This document shows positions 1 to 9,900 of a stretch of DNA of 41,951 bases, piece by piece. The position numbers were made by a program, and so were the translations under genes. The stretch is from Planctomycetota bacterium (GTDB lineage Bacteria; Planctomycetota; Phycisphaerae; WQYP01). How positions within the stretch are numbered: the first letter of the stretch is position 1; the number at the start of each line of letters is the position of its first letter. The stretch is taken from assembly GCA_021810145.1 (NCBI GenBank), contig JAJZJL010000024.1, positions 1-41,951 of the forward strand, given 5' to 3'. Under the pieces are notes generated by a model. That model was not told where the DNA came from. It searched no databases and saw only the letters and a program-made list of their open reading frames with translations.

Positions 1-1
1 C

Positions 2-307
2 AATAATCAGCCGGCCCCGTTGACCGCTTATGGCAAATTAATGGTGAAAAGGAATTGGGGCCATCCGGAGCGGCGAATCTATACACTTCAGCCGGGGCGG
101 CTCTATGAATACTGGCGGCCGCTATTGCTGAATCGCCGATTCGACTTGTCGGTCTATGGGCCGTACCGATTTTCCGCTCGCTTGGCTGGCACACGCCTGA
201 AGACCGGCACGCTTATAATTTGCGTGGGCGTACAGCCACGGGAATATAACATGCCCCTGTTTAACCGGTGGCTTACCGCCTGGAAAAAGAAACACGGCGT
301 TGAATAA
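2..307 (+). CDS. C-terminal part of an unknown protein, cut by the window start
   Basis: The reading frame is open from base 2 to a TAA at 305-307, with no stop before the left edge, so this is most likely the last ~100 codons of a gene that begins outside the window. A TTG at 20 is the first possible start but has no visible ribosome binding site. The product is basic and rich in Arg, Trp and Tyr (for example YEYWRPLLLNRRFDLSVYG) with no transmembrane segment or motif that I recognise. No function is proposed. Confidence 0.5.
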   Translation, partial: NNQPAPLTAYGKLMVKRNWGHPERRIYTLQPGRLYEYWRPLLLNRRFDLSVYGPYRFSARLAGTRLKTGTLIICVGVQPREYNMPLFNRWLTAWKKKHGVE

Positions 308-560
308 GGTGAAAACAAAAGGGGCCGCATTTTGCAGGCCGACACCTTTGGCTCGGCACCATCGGGCAGCTATACTGACTTATTCAGCCTCCGGATGCAT
401 CGGGACAGCCCCCGACAAGCTCGATCGCGACGCTGACGTTCACCCCGCTGATTGCGGGCTATTGGCAGATTTCAGCTTCCTGCGGAGTAACCGTGACGGA
501 CACCAAAACCAACCTGCCAACGGGCGCTCAAAACCAGCCGCTTTTGAGGCGTCCGTCTTG

Positions 561-702
561 TAGAGCCTGTTTGGAAACTCCGCCGGGAGCGCCTTGGGGC
601 GGCAAACGGCCGTCTGCGGCGTCCTCGATCCTCAACGTATTCCGAAATATGCTTCGGATCTGCGTCCATCCATTTGTCACCCCAATCCATCCGCACCGGG
701 CC
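561..702 (+). repeat. Dispersed ~145-bp repeat unit, copy 1 (paired with 23181-23326)
   Basis: The sequence starting GAGCCTGTTTGGAAACTC and running through GGCCGTCTGCGGCGTCCTCG, then ATCTGCGTCC and CCATCCATTTG, recurs with scattered differences at 23181-23326 in the same orientation. The differences include small indels, and the minus-strand frame is not kept between the copies, so the unit looks non-coding. Function unknown. Confidence 0.8.
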
Positions 703-776
703 TTTCAGACCAGCTCATCAACCGCGCCTTCCACTAAATAATGGGATACGAGAATCTGTTGCCCTCGCATGGCTTC

Positions 777-815
777 AAAAAAAGCCGATGTCGCATTTGA
801 TGCAACACCGGCTTT
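777..815 (-). terminator. Intrinsic terminator after the DUF2203 gene
   Basis: Read on the minus strand, AAAGCCG pairs with CGGCTTT around an extended stem (GTGTTGCAT against ATGCGACAT, with mismatches). A run of seven T follows directly. It lies 40 bases past the stop of the minus-strand gene 855-1307. Confidence 0.8.
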
Positions 816-854
816 ACTCCTGATTCAATGGCTATTGCGGCAGGGCTGTTGTTA

Positions 855-1307
855 TCACACAGCCTGCGGCTGAAGTTCCAGCTCCCGCACACTGCGCCGG
901 CCCGCAAAGCCCGCACTGATGTCATGCCAGAAATTAATGGTTGGTTCGCCAATCTGCCAGCACAAAAGAATGTCACGGCCATTAAATCGCGATGGAAAAT
1001 CCAGCAATCCGCGAGTGGGATCTTTTAATTCCACGCCTACCGCCGCCAATTCATCCAGCAGGCCGGCAAGTTGCTCGGTCATGGTGTCAAATTGCCGCTC
1101 AATGGCGTTGGCTTCCTCCGCCGACGGCTGTTCATGGCTCGAAGCGGTTTGATGTACCAGTTTTCGGCGTTGCAATTCAATGCGCTGAATATCCATGGCA
1201 ATGCGATTGACCAATACCAGCGACCGGCGGGCTTCCGCCAGCGTGAAATATCGCCGAGGGGTCGGCTCCAAGGTCTGTTTATCGTCCTGAGGTGTTGCAC
1301 GGGTCAT
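855..1307 (-). CDS. DUF2203 family protein
   Basis: A 150-residue soluble protein. It opens with the family's typical FTLAEARRSL segment (~21-30), where helices rich in Arg, Glu and Leu follow. It ends with the hallmark block GVELKDPTRGLLDFPSRFNG, then LLCWQIGEPTINFWH and a GFAGRR tail (residues ~91-140). The family is widespread in bacteria and has no established biochemical role. The ATG is preceded by GGAAAGGCGG on the minus strand. It follows a MoxR-type ATPase gene on the same strand after a 212-bp gap and has its own terminator, so co-transcription is possible but not required. The family call is from remembered motif similarity. Confidence 0.85.
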   Translation of the reverse strand: MTRATPQDDKQTLEPTPRRYFTLAEARRSLVLVNRIAMDIQRIELQRRKLVHQTASSHEQPSAEEANAIERQFDTMTEQLAGLLDELAAVGVELKDPTRGLLDFPSRFNGRDILLCWQIGEPTINFWHDISAGFAGRRSVRELELQPQAV

Positions 1308-1519
1308 ATTATTTACCGCCTTTCCGGCTTAAAGCATCCTTACGGGCGTTCGTCATTAAACGCCTCTCCCTATAATAGCCCGTCAAAACCTCAAATCGGC
1401 AGTTTCTTTCCGGAAACTTCAACGAATGCTGATAATAATTTTCAGCGGGGGATTTTTATCCACGTTCGCGGGAATGCTGCGGTGGGTTTCCGTTTTCCGT
1501 GGTCTTGGGCCGAAGGCGG

Positions 1520-2605
1520 TCAGGCCGGGGTGGTTGGTTCCGCCACCTTGTAGGCATCCGCGGAAGGCTCTTTAATGGTGGCGATGAGCTTATCCACCAC
1601 CGCATCGGTGTCGATCCCTTCCGCATCGGCGTTGAAGTTGGTGATGATCCGATGGCGCAGTACCGGTTTGGCAACATGGCGAATATCATCCGTGCTTACA
1701 TTCAGCCGCCCCCGCAGCAGCGCCCGGGCCTTGGCTCCGAGTACCAGATTCTGCGCCGCACGCGGCCCGGCTCCCCACGTCAGCCAGTTGTTAATGAATT
1801 CCGGTGTATCTTTTTCATGTGGCCGCGTCGCCCGCACCAGATTGACCGCATAATCCACCACATGATCGCTTACCGGCACCCGCCGGACCAGTTTTTGAAT
1901 GGCCAGAATATCTTCCGCCGAAAGCACCGCGTGCGGTTCGCTGCGAATATCCATCGTGGTATTTTTCACAATGGTTCGTTCATCCTCACGCTGCGGATAG
2001 CCCACCTTCACCATAAACATAAACCGGTCCAGTTGCGCTTCCGGCAGCGGATAGGTGCCTTCCTGTTCAACCGGGTTTTGTGTGGCCAACACAAAAAACG
2101 GTTGTTGCAACGGATAGGTTTGTCCACCGGCGGTAACCTGATATTCCTGCATGGCCTGCAATAATGCCGCCTGGGTTTTCGGCGGGGTACGGTTGATTTC
2201 GTCCGCGAGCAGCATATTGGTAAACACCGGCCCCTTGATGAAATTGAATACCCGTTTGCCGGTTTGCGGGTCTTCTTGAATGATATCCGTTCCGGTAATG
2301 TCCGAGGGCATTAAATCCGGTGTGAACTGAATGCGGTTGAAATTCAGGCTCAATACCTTGGCCAGGGTGCTGATCATCAATGTTTTGGCCAGTCCCGGCA
2401 CACCCACCAGCAGGCAATGGCCGCGCGACAACAGGGCCAGCAGAAGCGATTCCATCACATCCGATTGGCCTACAATCACTTTCCGGATTTCCGCCAGCAT
2501 GGCTTCACGCACGAGTTTCAGGCGTTCAACCGCCGCCATTTCCGCGCCGGCCGAACCTGGAACAGCACTGCGCGGGCGAGAATCGGGGGTGGGAACTGTT
2601 GTCAT
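1520..2605 (-). CDS. MoxR-type AAA+ ATPase
   Basis: A 361-residue AAA+ ATPase of the MoxR/RavA class (AAA_3 plus lid domain). These are chaperone-like ATPases that usually act with von Willebrand-domain proteins. Walker A is GVPGLAKT (~68-75) and Walker B is NMLLADEINR (~130-139). The MoxR signature LLQAMQEYQVT and sensor-1 FVLATQNPVEQEGTYPLPEA follow, then a helical lid ending near residue 340. I place the start at the ATG at 2603-2605, which has GGGAG seven bases upstream; a GTG 39 bases further out lacks a site. The usual downstream DUF58/vWA genes are absent: the next gene on this strand is DUF2203. Confidence 0.93.
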   Translation of the reverse strand: MTTVPTPDSRPRSAVPGSAGAEMAAVERLKLVREAMLAEIRKVIVGQSDVMESLLLALLSRGHCLLVGVPGLAKTLMISTLAKVLSLNFNRIQFTPDLMPSDITGTDIIQEDPQTGKRVFNFIKGPVFTNMLLADEINRTPPKTQAALLQAMQEYQVTAGGQTYPLQQPFFVLATQNPVEQEGTYPLPEAQLDRFMFMVKVGYPQREDERTIVKNTTMDIRSEPHAVLSAEDILAIQKLVRRVPVSDHVVDYAVNLVRATRPHEKDTPEFINNWLTWGAGPRAAQNLVLGAKARALLRGRLNVSTDDIRHVAKPVLRHRIITNFNADAEGIDTDAVVDKLIATIKEPSADAYKVAEPTTPA

Positions 2606-2874
2606 CCGTGTACTCCCAAAAAGTCCTTCTGAATCGGTTGTCACGGTTGGTTATCCAACCGCTGAATGTCGGCAATTCGGCCATGAGTCCAACGCGACAG
2701 ACGGGCGATTGTTGCCAACCTCCGGTATCGCCGCGGATAATCGGCCGCACCGTTCGCCCCCAGATTGTACCCGATTTATGTAAAAACAATCCCCTTTCGC
2801 CCAATACTTCATTTCATTGGCCTTCCGCGGATCGTTCCGATAAACTGTTTTGTGCTTTTGAACAAGGGACCAAG

Positions 2875-3924
2875 ATGAATAGCGTACACAATAAAATGTT
2901 TTTCACCGTTGCCGCAATTGCGGGGGTTGCTGCAGGCATTACCGGCCTTCGGGCTTCGGCCGTGCCCACGCCGGCTTTGCCGTTTAATCAACTGGTGGTT
3001 TTTGGCGACAGTTTATCCGATGTTGGCAACCTCGCATTGGCAACTGCCGGCAGCACCACCGTATCGCCGCCGTTGCCACCTTATGATACCGCCGGGGAAT
3101 TTACCGACGGACCGGATACGACACCCAGTACATCCATTATTGGCGTGTGGGTGCAGCAACTGAACAACAACTTTCTCCACGGCAGCCATCCCGGATTTGC
3201 GCCGCTTACACCCTCGCTCAGCGGTGGAACGGATTATGCTTTTGGCGGAGCCGCTACAGGTAGTTCACTAACGCCGCCGGGTATGGCTGCACAGGTTGAT
3301 ACTTTCCTGAACGCTGATCCGGTGGCTCCCAGCAGCAATCTTTATGTGTTCTGGGGTGGAGCCAATGATATTCTCGATGCCGCATCCCAAACCGGTGCCA
3401 GCCTGTCCTCCATCGAAACGGCCGCCTCAACGGCTGCTGCCAATATTGACTCACAGATTCAACAAATTGCCAACGCCGGAGGTAAATATTTTCTATGGGT
3501 GAACATGCCGCCGTTGAATCAAACCCCCGGTGCCATTGCCGCGGGAACATTGGCGCAATATGTTGCGGCGCAGGCGACCACGAGTTTTAACACGGCCTGG
3601 CAGAGCGATGTTACGAGTCTCAATAATTCCGGTATTCATGTGCTGGGCGAAAATGTCAATGCCCTGTTCTCCAGCATTCTTGCCGATCCGTCACAAGATG
3701 GCTTTACCAATGTAACCACTCCGGCCCGGGGGCTGGCGTCAGTGAATCCGGATACGTATCTGTTCTGGGGGAATATTCATCCCACGACAGCCGCTGATAA
3801 ACTCCTGGCTCAACAGTCTTACAGCGATATCAACAACAGTTTTGGTGTGGTGCCCGAGCCTGCGGCATTGCTGCTGCTGGCCGCCGGGTTGGCCGGAATG
3901 TTGTTGTTGCGCCGTGCCGCTTGA
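2875..3924 (+). CDS. Secreted SGNH/GDSL-type hydrolase with PEP-CTERM sorting tail
   Basis: A 349-residue secreted esterase/lipase-like protein. An N-terminal signal segment (~8-29, ending RASA) is followed by VVFGDSLSDVGN with the nucleophile Ser46, GGAND with the oxyanion Asn164, and IHPTTAAD with His302. The C-terminus is VPEP plus a hydrophobic helix plus RR (327-349), the PEP-CTERM signal recognised by exosortase, which predicts surface sorting or release. In the usual WDxxH block the Asp three residues before His is replaced by Gly here (FWGNIH), so the catalytic triad may be incomplete. The ATG has AAGGGA upstream. An upstream in-frame extension (from 2380) overlaps the moxR gene and is not used. 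No exosortase gene is in the window. Confidence 0.87.
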   Translation: MNSVHNKMFFTVAAIAGVAAGITGLRASAVPTPALPFNQLVVFGDSLSDVGNLALATAGSTTVSPPLPPYDTAGEFTDGPDTTPSTSIIGVWVQQLNNNFLHGSHPGFAPLTPSLSGGTDYAFGGAATGSSLTPPGMAAQVDTFLNADPVAPSSNLYVFWGGANDILDAASQTGASLSSIETAASTAAANIDSQIQQIANAGGKYFLWVNMPPLNQTPGAIAAGTLAQYVAAQATTSFNTAWQSDVTSLNNSGIHVLGENVNALFSSILADPSQDGFTNVTTPARGLASVNPDTYLFWGNIHPTTAADKLLAQQSYSDINNSFGVVPEPAALLLLAAGLAGMLLLRRAA

Positions 3925-4040
3925 TCCGCACCGCCATTCCGGTTCAGCCCGCCCCTGGCTGAGCTGTCAAGATCAATAATCCGCAAACGGTGAAATCACG
4001 CCGCTGGATGATTTGCGCCCTTGGCGGCATAATGCCGGGC

Positions 4041-5465
4041 ATGGAATTTCCGCTTTGGCTCATGGCCGCGTTTATGTTTCTGCTGGGGTGCTGCGTCGGC
4101 AGTTTCCTTAATGTTGTGATCTGGCGTTTGCCGGCGCGCGGAACCCCGGTCACCTTTAACAACAAGACCGGTCCGCTGACCTTAAGCTGGCCGCCCTCGC
4201 ATTGTCCACTGTGTCAACATTCCATCGCCTGGTATCGCAATATTCCGGTGCTGGGCTGGCTGATGCTGCGGGGCAGGTGCCGCTCGTGCCAGGCTCCGAT
4301 TTCCGCCCGCTACCCGCTGGTGGAATTGGGCACCGGATTAATCTATCTGTCGCTGTATCTCGGCTTCTTTTATGCCCACTGGAATCACGGCGCGGCACCA
4401 GGTGTCCGCGGCGGCGCCGTGGCGATGGTTTTATACCTGATCTTTGTTTCATGTCTTCTGGCGGCATCCGCAATCGATGCGGATTTTTTTATCATTCCGC
4501 TGGGCATCCCTTATCTGATTATGGCTGTGGCGCTGGCGTCGTGTATTTTTGGCGATGTGAAAATGCTGCCTTCGGTAACACCCGCGTCCGTCTCGGGAAA
4601 CTGTGCGGTCGGTGGCACGCTTGGCCTGCTGGTGTCCAACGCGTTGCTGTATCTGAAAATCCTGCCGCGCAGTTTTTCCACGCCGCGGGATCACAACGCT
4701 GATGAGTCGTACGCGCCTATGCCGCTGATCCCGCCGCCGACGCTGAAAAAATCATGGCCGCAAATTACCGCCGGTTTCATCCTCGCCATCGGTACGCTTG
4801 TGACATGGATATTCTGTACGGGAAAAATTGCGGCACTGGTCACGATGGTGGCGGGAATCCTGGCATTTCTCATTGGAGTACTGCCGCGCCCGCTCGAAGC
4901 GCCTGATGATTCGCAACAGGTTCTGGAAGAGTCCGCTGATATCAATGCCCGCGGGGAAATCCGCAAGGAAATTCTTTTTTTGCTGCCCCCGGTCGGTCTG
5001 GCTGTTCTGGCGGCTTTCATTCCCGTTACGCTTCCCGTCTGGCCCTGGCTGGCACGGCTGCTGGGGGTGCTTCTGGGACTGCTGGTTGGCGGTGGCATGA
5101 TCTGGATAATCAGAATTCTTGGCACCCTGGTCTTCGGCCGCGTGGCCATGGGAGCCGCCGATGCCCCGTTAATGGCGGCCATCGGTGCGGTCGTCGGTGC
5201 CCCGGCGGTAATTGTGGCCTTTTTTCTCGCCCCGATTTTAGGGCTGATCTGGGCGGTTGTTCTGAAATTTCAAGGTAAGCCCAATGTTTTGCCCTACGGC
5301 CCATGGCTGAGTATGGCCGCCATTCTAACCTTGTTTATAGGCAATCCCGTTATCCACTGGTATGCCGGGCAACTCTCCCCGGCACCGCCGCCCAAAACTC
5401 AATCCACGATGGTATGGCCCGGTGAACCGGTATCTCAGCCGGTGCCCGCTCATTCCAACCGGTAA
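4041..5465 (+). CDS. Prepilin peptidase (A24 family), enlarged
   Basis: A membrane aspartic protease that cleaves and N-methylates type IV pilin-like or type II secretion pseudopilin precursors. The N-terminal block GSFLNVVIWRLP and the zinc tetracysteine CPLC...CRSC (Cys55, 58, 80, 83 counted from 4041) mark the A24 N-terminal domain. The first catalytic Asp is in AIDADFFIIP (146). The second is in MGAADAPLMAAIGA (374), where the usual GxGD reads GAAD. At ~474 residues it is much longer than the usual 230-290. The extra ~190 residues sit between the two Asp motifs and contain additional hydrophobic helices and a hydrophilic linker. The start is uncertain: GTG 3990 and ATG 4008 are in frame and none has a clear ribosome binding site. 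No pilin genes are nearby. Confidence 0.85.
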   Translation: MEFPLWLMAAFMFLLGCCVGSFLNVVIWRLPARGTPVTFNNKTGPLTLSWPPSHCPLCQHSIAWYRNIPVLGWLMLRGRCRSCQAPISARYPLVELGTGLIYLSLYLGFFYAHWNHGAAPGVRGGAVAMVLYLIFVSCLLAASAIDADFFIIPLGIPYLIMAVALASCIFGDVKMLPSVTPASVSGNCAVGGTLGLLVSNALLYLKILPRSFSTPRDHNADESYAPMPLIPPPTLKKSWPQITAGFILAIGTLVTWIFCTGKIAALVTMVAGILAFLIGVLPRPLEAPDDSQQVLEESADINARGEIRKEILFLLPPVGLAVLAAFIPVTLPVWPWLARLLGVLLGLLVGGGMIWIIRILGTLVFGRVAMGAADAPLMAAIGAVVGAPAVIVAFFLAPILGLIWAVVLKFQGKPNVLPYGPWLSMAAILTLFIGNPVIHWYAGQLSPAPPPKTQSTMVWPGEPVSQPVPAHSNR

Positions 5466-5730
5466 AACACCGGCGGGTCCGGGATCCCATCCGCCTGATG
5501 GCCGGTAGTGCAATGCGGCCAATAAATGTTCTGTGTGCGGCGGTGCTGTGCCAGTAACACCAAGGGCGTTTTTTCTACCGCGGTCCAGATAATCGCGCGT
5601 CGAGAAATCCAGTCACGATGCACTGCGAGGTGCCTCATCGGCCACAGTGTATCATGTGTAAAACCGTGCCCGCTGTTATTGACACTTAATTATGCCGCCC
5701 GGGCGTCGGGCGGTAAGGCACGCATCATTT

Positions 5731-6018
5731 TCAGTTGTTCGGATTGGCCTGATTATAGAAGTTCCCCCGGGACGACTGCTGCCAATGTCTGCCGCTCAAG
5801 CCGTCGTAGTATGAGGGTGAAGTGCGTGTTCCCCAGCCGCGTGGTTCTGAAGCCACGGGTGGTGGGGCGGCGATGCTTTCACCCGTTCCAATATCACCTC
5901 GGCTCAACTTAATCAGCCTCGAAGTTGGGGCAACGGACCCCGGCATTTTGCTGCATCCGGCGCAAGGCATCCCTGCCAGAACTAACAGCACATAAACACG
6001 AGTTGCCATGCCACTCAT
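5731..6018 (-). CDS. Small predicted lipoprotein or secreted protein, unknown
   Basis: A 95-residue product. The start is ATG 6016-6018 because AGGAG lies seven bases upstream; the longer frame has no such site. Residues 6-21 are a hydrophobic signal (VYVLLVLAGM) followed by a Cys pair in PCAGCSK, which resembles but does not exactly match a lipobox. The mature part is short, low in complexity and rich in Ser, Gly, Pro and Asn, ending QSSRGNFYNQANPNN, with no domain that I recognise. It is flanked by an unrelated plus-strand gene and a long gene-poor stretch. Confidence 0.55.
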   Translation of the reverse strand: MSGMATRVYVLLVLAGMPCAGCSKMPGSVAPTSRLIKLSRGDIGTGESIAAPPPVASEPRGWGTRTSPSYYDGLSGRHWQQSSRGNFYNQANPNN

Positions 6019-6932
6019 CGCCTGTCTCCTGTCGAAAGGATCCCTTGGCGCGGTGAATTTCCCGTTAATCATAGGACTGCATGATATTGCTTGCAATGGA
6101 ACCATTGGAAAAGCATGCTCTTGTGCGGCGCTTTTGCATTGCTCCCTGGCGGCGCTGCGAATTGATCTGGATCGGCGGCTTTAGGAGGCGACGGCTTGTG
6201 GGGGTAATGTGGCCTGGTTTAATTTCTTGCACTGAAGTTCTCCCGCCGATGCTTTGACCCGGTTTATCAGGATCGGAATCGGTGCACAGAATCAATGCGG
6301 CCAGTGACGTCTTTAAGGTGCAGGGTAGCTGCGCCGTCCCCGGATCAATGGTGTGAATGTACCTGTATATCCGGAAAGTCAATTCGACCAGCCCGGTTTA
6401 TCGATAGCGGCGGCGCGGGGGCTGAATCATGGCCGCACGGACAGAGAATCAAGTGGCGCAGGCACCGCATTATTCTTGCGGCGGGCGTGCTGATTTCTTT
6501 TAATGAAGCCGAGGTCCCTGGCCTGATCCGTGGCGCAGCATTCAATGCTCGCTTACATGCTCGCAACGGATCCGAGCCGCGCCCGTAAGGAAGCGGCAGC
6601 CAATGCCCCAATGGCCTGCTTGCCATCGGGCCAAGCAGCGTTGCAGCCGGCAGCGTGGCAACCGCCGCCGTGAGGCAGGATCCAGCATCGGCGGCGTGCG
6701 GATTGCACTTCAGCCAAGCGGAACATTGTATAGGACCGCTGATACGATCAAGCGCTGCACCAGAGAAAAATCGCGTGTGTCGGTTGGCACCATGGCAAAG
6801 GCGGGAAGTTTTCGGATATTTTCGGTACACTTATAAACATACCCGTGGTGTTATCACATCACTGGATGAAAAAACAACGCCCGAAAGTGGCAGAATGGTA
6901 AATCTGTCCGTTTGGTCATGGAAGAACATGCA
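6019..6932. other. Gene-poor stretch, ~900 bp
   Basis: Several open frames on both strands lack ribosome binding sites and family resemblance. A segment at 6545-6605 (CTTACATGCTCGCAACGG, then CCCGTAAGGAAGCGGC) resembles, from memory, dispersed intergenic repeats whose translation gives 'LPYGRGSD'. No second copy is in this window. The upstream region of the long TPR gene begins here; no strong promoter is evident. Confidence 0.4.
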
Positions 6933-9900
6933 ATGAAGGTTTCGGAAATGCAGCAGACCATGGATGTCGAGGCAAAACTGCGCGATGCGGACAAGCTCAT
7001 TGCCCGTTACTCCGCTTCCAGTAATCCGGAACGCCAGTTGAAACTTGCCCGAACCATCTTCACAAAAGGTGCGCTGTTAATTCAAATCCGGAAGTTTGAA
7101 CCGGCTCTGGCCGCCTTTGATCTGCTGTTGCAGACTTTTCAAGATAATCGCGAACCGGCCATCCAACCGCAGATCGCCAAAACGCTGCTGGATCGGGCGG
7201 CCGTGCTGGATATTGTGGGCCGCCGGGATGAGGCCCTGGCGGGATATGACCGGGTCATAAACGAATTCCGTGATTCACCCCATCCAGCCGCCCACGGTTA
7301 TGTGGCTTCCGCGATGTTCAACAAGGCGACATTGCTGGCTCGGCTAAACCGGCAGCCCGAGGCGCTGGCCGCTTTGAATGACTGCCTCGACGATCACGTT
7401 AAGCTTCCGGACCGACTGCTGGCTAAAGCCCTGTGGATGAAAGTGGAATGGCTGGAAAATTCCGGGCGCGATAACGATTCTCTGGCCGCATGCCAGCGAC
7501 TGATTGATCAATTTGCGGATAAAAAAGATACCGTAGACCAGAACTGGCTCTGCGAGATCATGCTGGAACGCCTGAGTTTGTTGATTTCACTGGATCGTGC
7601 CGTGGAAGTGGTCAATGCCTATCAGGCGGCGGATGAAAAATTCGGCCCCGTTGTGGAAGAGGTAATGGGGGCAAAAACTGCGGAATACCTGGTGAAAAAA
7701 CTCAAGGAACACCTGGAATTAAACCGCATGACCGAAGCGCTTGCACTGGCGGAAAAAGCGCTCGCGCTGTTTGGTGCTTTTGTTGATCCGCCCTGGTTCG
7801 ATGTCGCCCAGACCGCCGGCAAAGCCCGGCTCACGGCCCTCTGCCGCCTGGCGCGGGTGGAGCCATGCGTCGCCGCCTATGATGCCGTGGCCGAACAATT
7901 CCCTGATATGCTTGATGCCGCTGCCCGGCGGGAGGTGGCGGGCATGCTGCTGGATCAGAGCACCGCCCTGGCGGCGCGCCGGGAGTATGCTCAAGCCGAT
8001 CAAATCTGCGATCAGATCATCCAACGCTTTAAACCGGCGGAAGATCCCGATTTGGCCACCCTGGCCGCACGCGCTATGTTCAATAAAATCGGGTTAAAAG
8101 CATTTATGGGCAAATCGGATGAAGTTCTCCCCGCTTCCGATGCTTTTATTGACCGCTTCCGCTACAGCACGCATCCGGTTATTTGTGAAATGCTTTTCCA
8201 CGCCTGGAGCCGCAAGGCCGCGCTTTTGGATGGCCAGAATAACCATGCCGATGCAATCGTTGCGTATGATGCGGCCATTAAAGTTGCCAAACCCCTGTCC
8301 CTTCCGCCGCTTCCGGTGGCCACGATCATGGCCGGCAAAGCCGCCTGCCTGGGGCATCTGTCCCGTCGGGCCGCGCAGCTTGAAACGTATGAAGAATTGA
8401 TTGCGGCCTATGCGGATAATTCCGCCCCCGGTGTGCGGGGTATTGTGGCGCCGGCGATGCTGGCGCGGGCATTTATGCTGCGGGAAGATGGCAGATATGA
8501 TGAAGCTCTGGCTTCGTGCGGACAATTTATCACACTTATTGAACGATCCACACCCGCTCCCATGATTGTACCCCTGGCCCGTGCCATGTTTTTGCGCGGC
8601 GAACTGCTGGAAAAACTTTCCCGATATGAGGAGGCCGCCGGGGCCTATGGCGCTCTGGCGGGCCGCTTTGATTTTAATGCCGAAAGCGAAGCGCGGAAAT
8701 GTATTCCCGTTGCGCTGTTTAATCAGGCTGCCTTGCTGGAAAAAATCTCCCGGCATGAACAATCCATTCAAACCCTTGACGCGCTGCTGGATCACGCCCG
8801 TGGCGAGCCGGACCTCATCCCGCCCCGGCTTCTGGTGCAGGCGATGCTAAATCGCGCGGTCATTTTTGAACATCTGCACAATACCGATGCGGCTTTGGCG
8901 GCCTGTCAGCAGGTGTGGGCCGGCTTCGGTGCCTCCAGAGATTCCGTCATCGCACTGCTGGCGCGGGAGTCATTGTTCAAACAGGCGGAACTGCTGCGAA
9001 ATTCCAATAGACTCCAGGAAAGCCTGGCGGCCTGCCAGACTCTTATGGCGCAGGATAACCCCCCGGAAATACCGGAGGGTCAGAAGAACCTTTCCGCGGC
9101 CGCGGAATTTTGCGCCGCGGGACTTATGTCCCGGCTGGAACGGCCGCGGGAAGCGGTGGCGGCTTACGTTGCCGCCAGAGAAAAGCATGGCGATTGTGCC
9201 GACCCGTGGGTGCGCAGCGAAATCGCCGGTACTCTCGGCAAGTTGGCGCAGCAGGCATTTGAAACCGGTGATTTTGACACAGCTCTGGCCATGGATCGCT
9301 CCTTGAATGAGTTGTTCCAGCAGGACCAGACCCCTGAAGTGCGTCGCTGGGTTCTTTCCTCCGCGGAAGTGGTGACCGGCATTGAAAACAAGCGTCGTGA
9401 AGCCCAGGCCGCCGCCGAAGCGGCCGAAAAGCTCCGCGAAGCCCAACGCCAGGCCGCACAGGCGGCGGAGCGGCAGCAGCAGCAAGAGAAGGAAATGCCC
9501 GAGGTGCCCCCGGCGGAACCGGAAGCAATCACGCCCGCTGAGGCAACGCCGGCCGTGGTGCCCGTTGCGGTAGCGCCCGTTGCCGCGGCTCCGGAAAATA
9601 TCGCGCCAAGTCAACCTGTCCCTGTTTCTCCAACGGTGGAAGAACCTGCCGGTTCTCCGCCGCCTGCTGAACCGGACGTTCAGCCGCCACCGCCTGATTC
9701 AATGCTTGCCGGTGATCTGGATTCTCCGGCGGGGCAACTGGTGCATTTGCGCAGCCTCAAATGGCGCGGACGCGACGCCGAGGTTATTGCCGGCTGTGAT
9801 GAATTTATCAAGCGGTTTGGCGAATCCGAATTGATCAATGTGCGGCGGGATGTGGCTGAGGCCTTCCGCATGAAAATTGAAATGGTCAAGGAAAGCGGAT

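Larger units (their letters stand above)
308..854. other. Intergenic stretch with one repeat unit and one terminator
   Basis: No convincing gene is seen. Short open frames on both strands here lack ribosome binding sites. The stretch holds a repeat unit (561-702), also found near 23181, and an intrinsic terminator for the minus-strand gene that ends at 855. Confidence 0.6.

Noticed and set aside
472-696. Minus-strand open frame of 74 codons starting MRMDWGDKWMDADP
   Set aside because: It lies inside the dispersed repeat at 561-702. The copy at 23181-23326 does not keep the frame and no ribosome binding site is present, so it is treated as non-coding.
6345-6830. Minus-strand open frame of 161 codons upstream of the TPR gene
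   Set aside because: Composition is irregular (runs of Pro, Arg and Ala), there is no ribosome site or recognisable fold, and part of it matches a remembered repeat translation (LPYGRGSD).
9124-9614. Minus-strand frames of up to 214 codons opposite the TPR gene
   Set aside because: They are shadows of the GC-rich plus-strand coding region, which has clear repeat periodicity.
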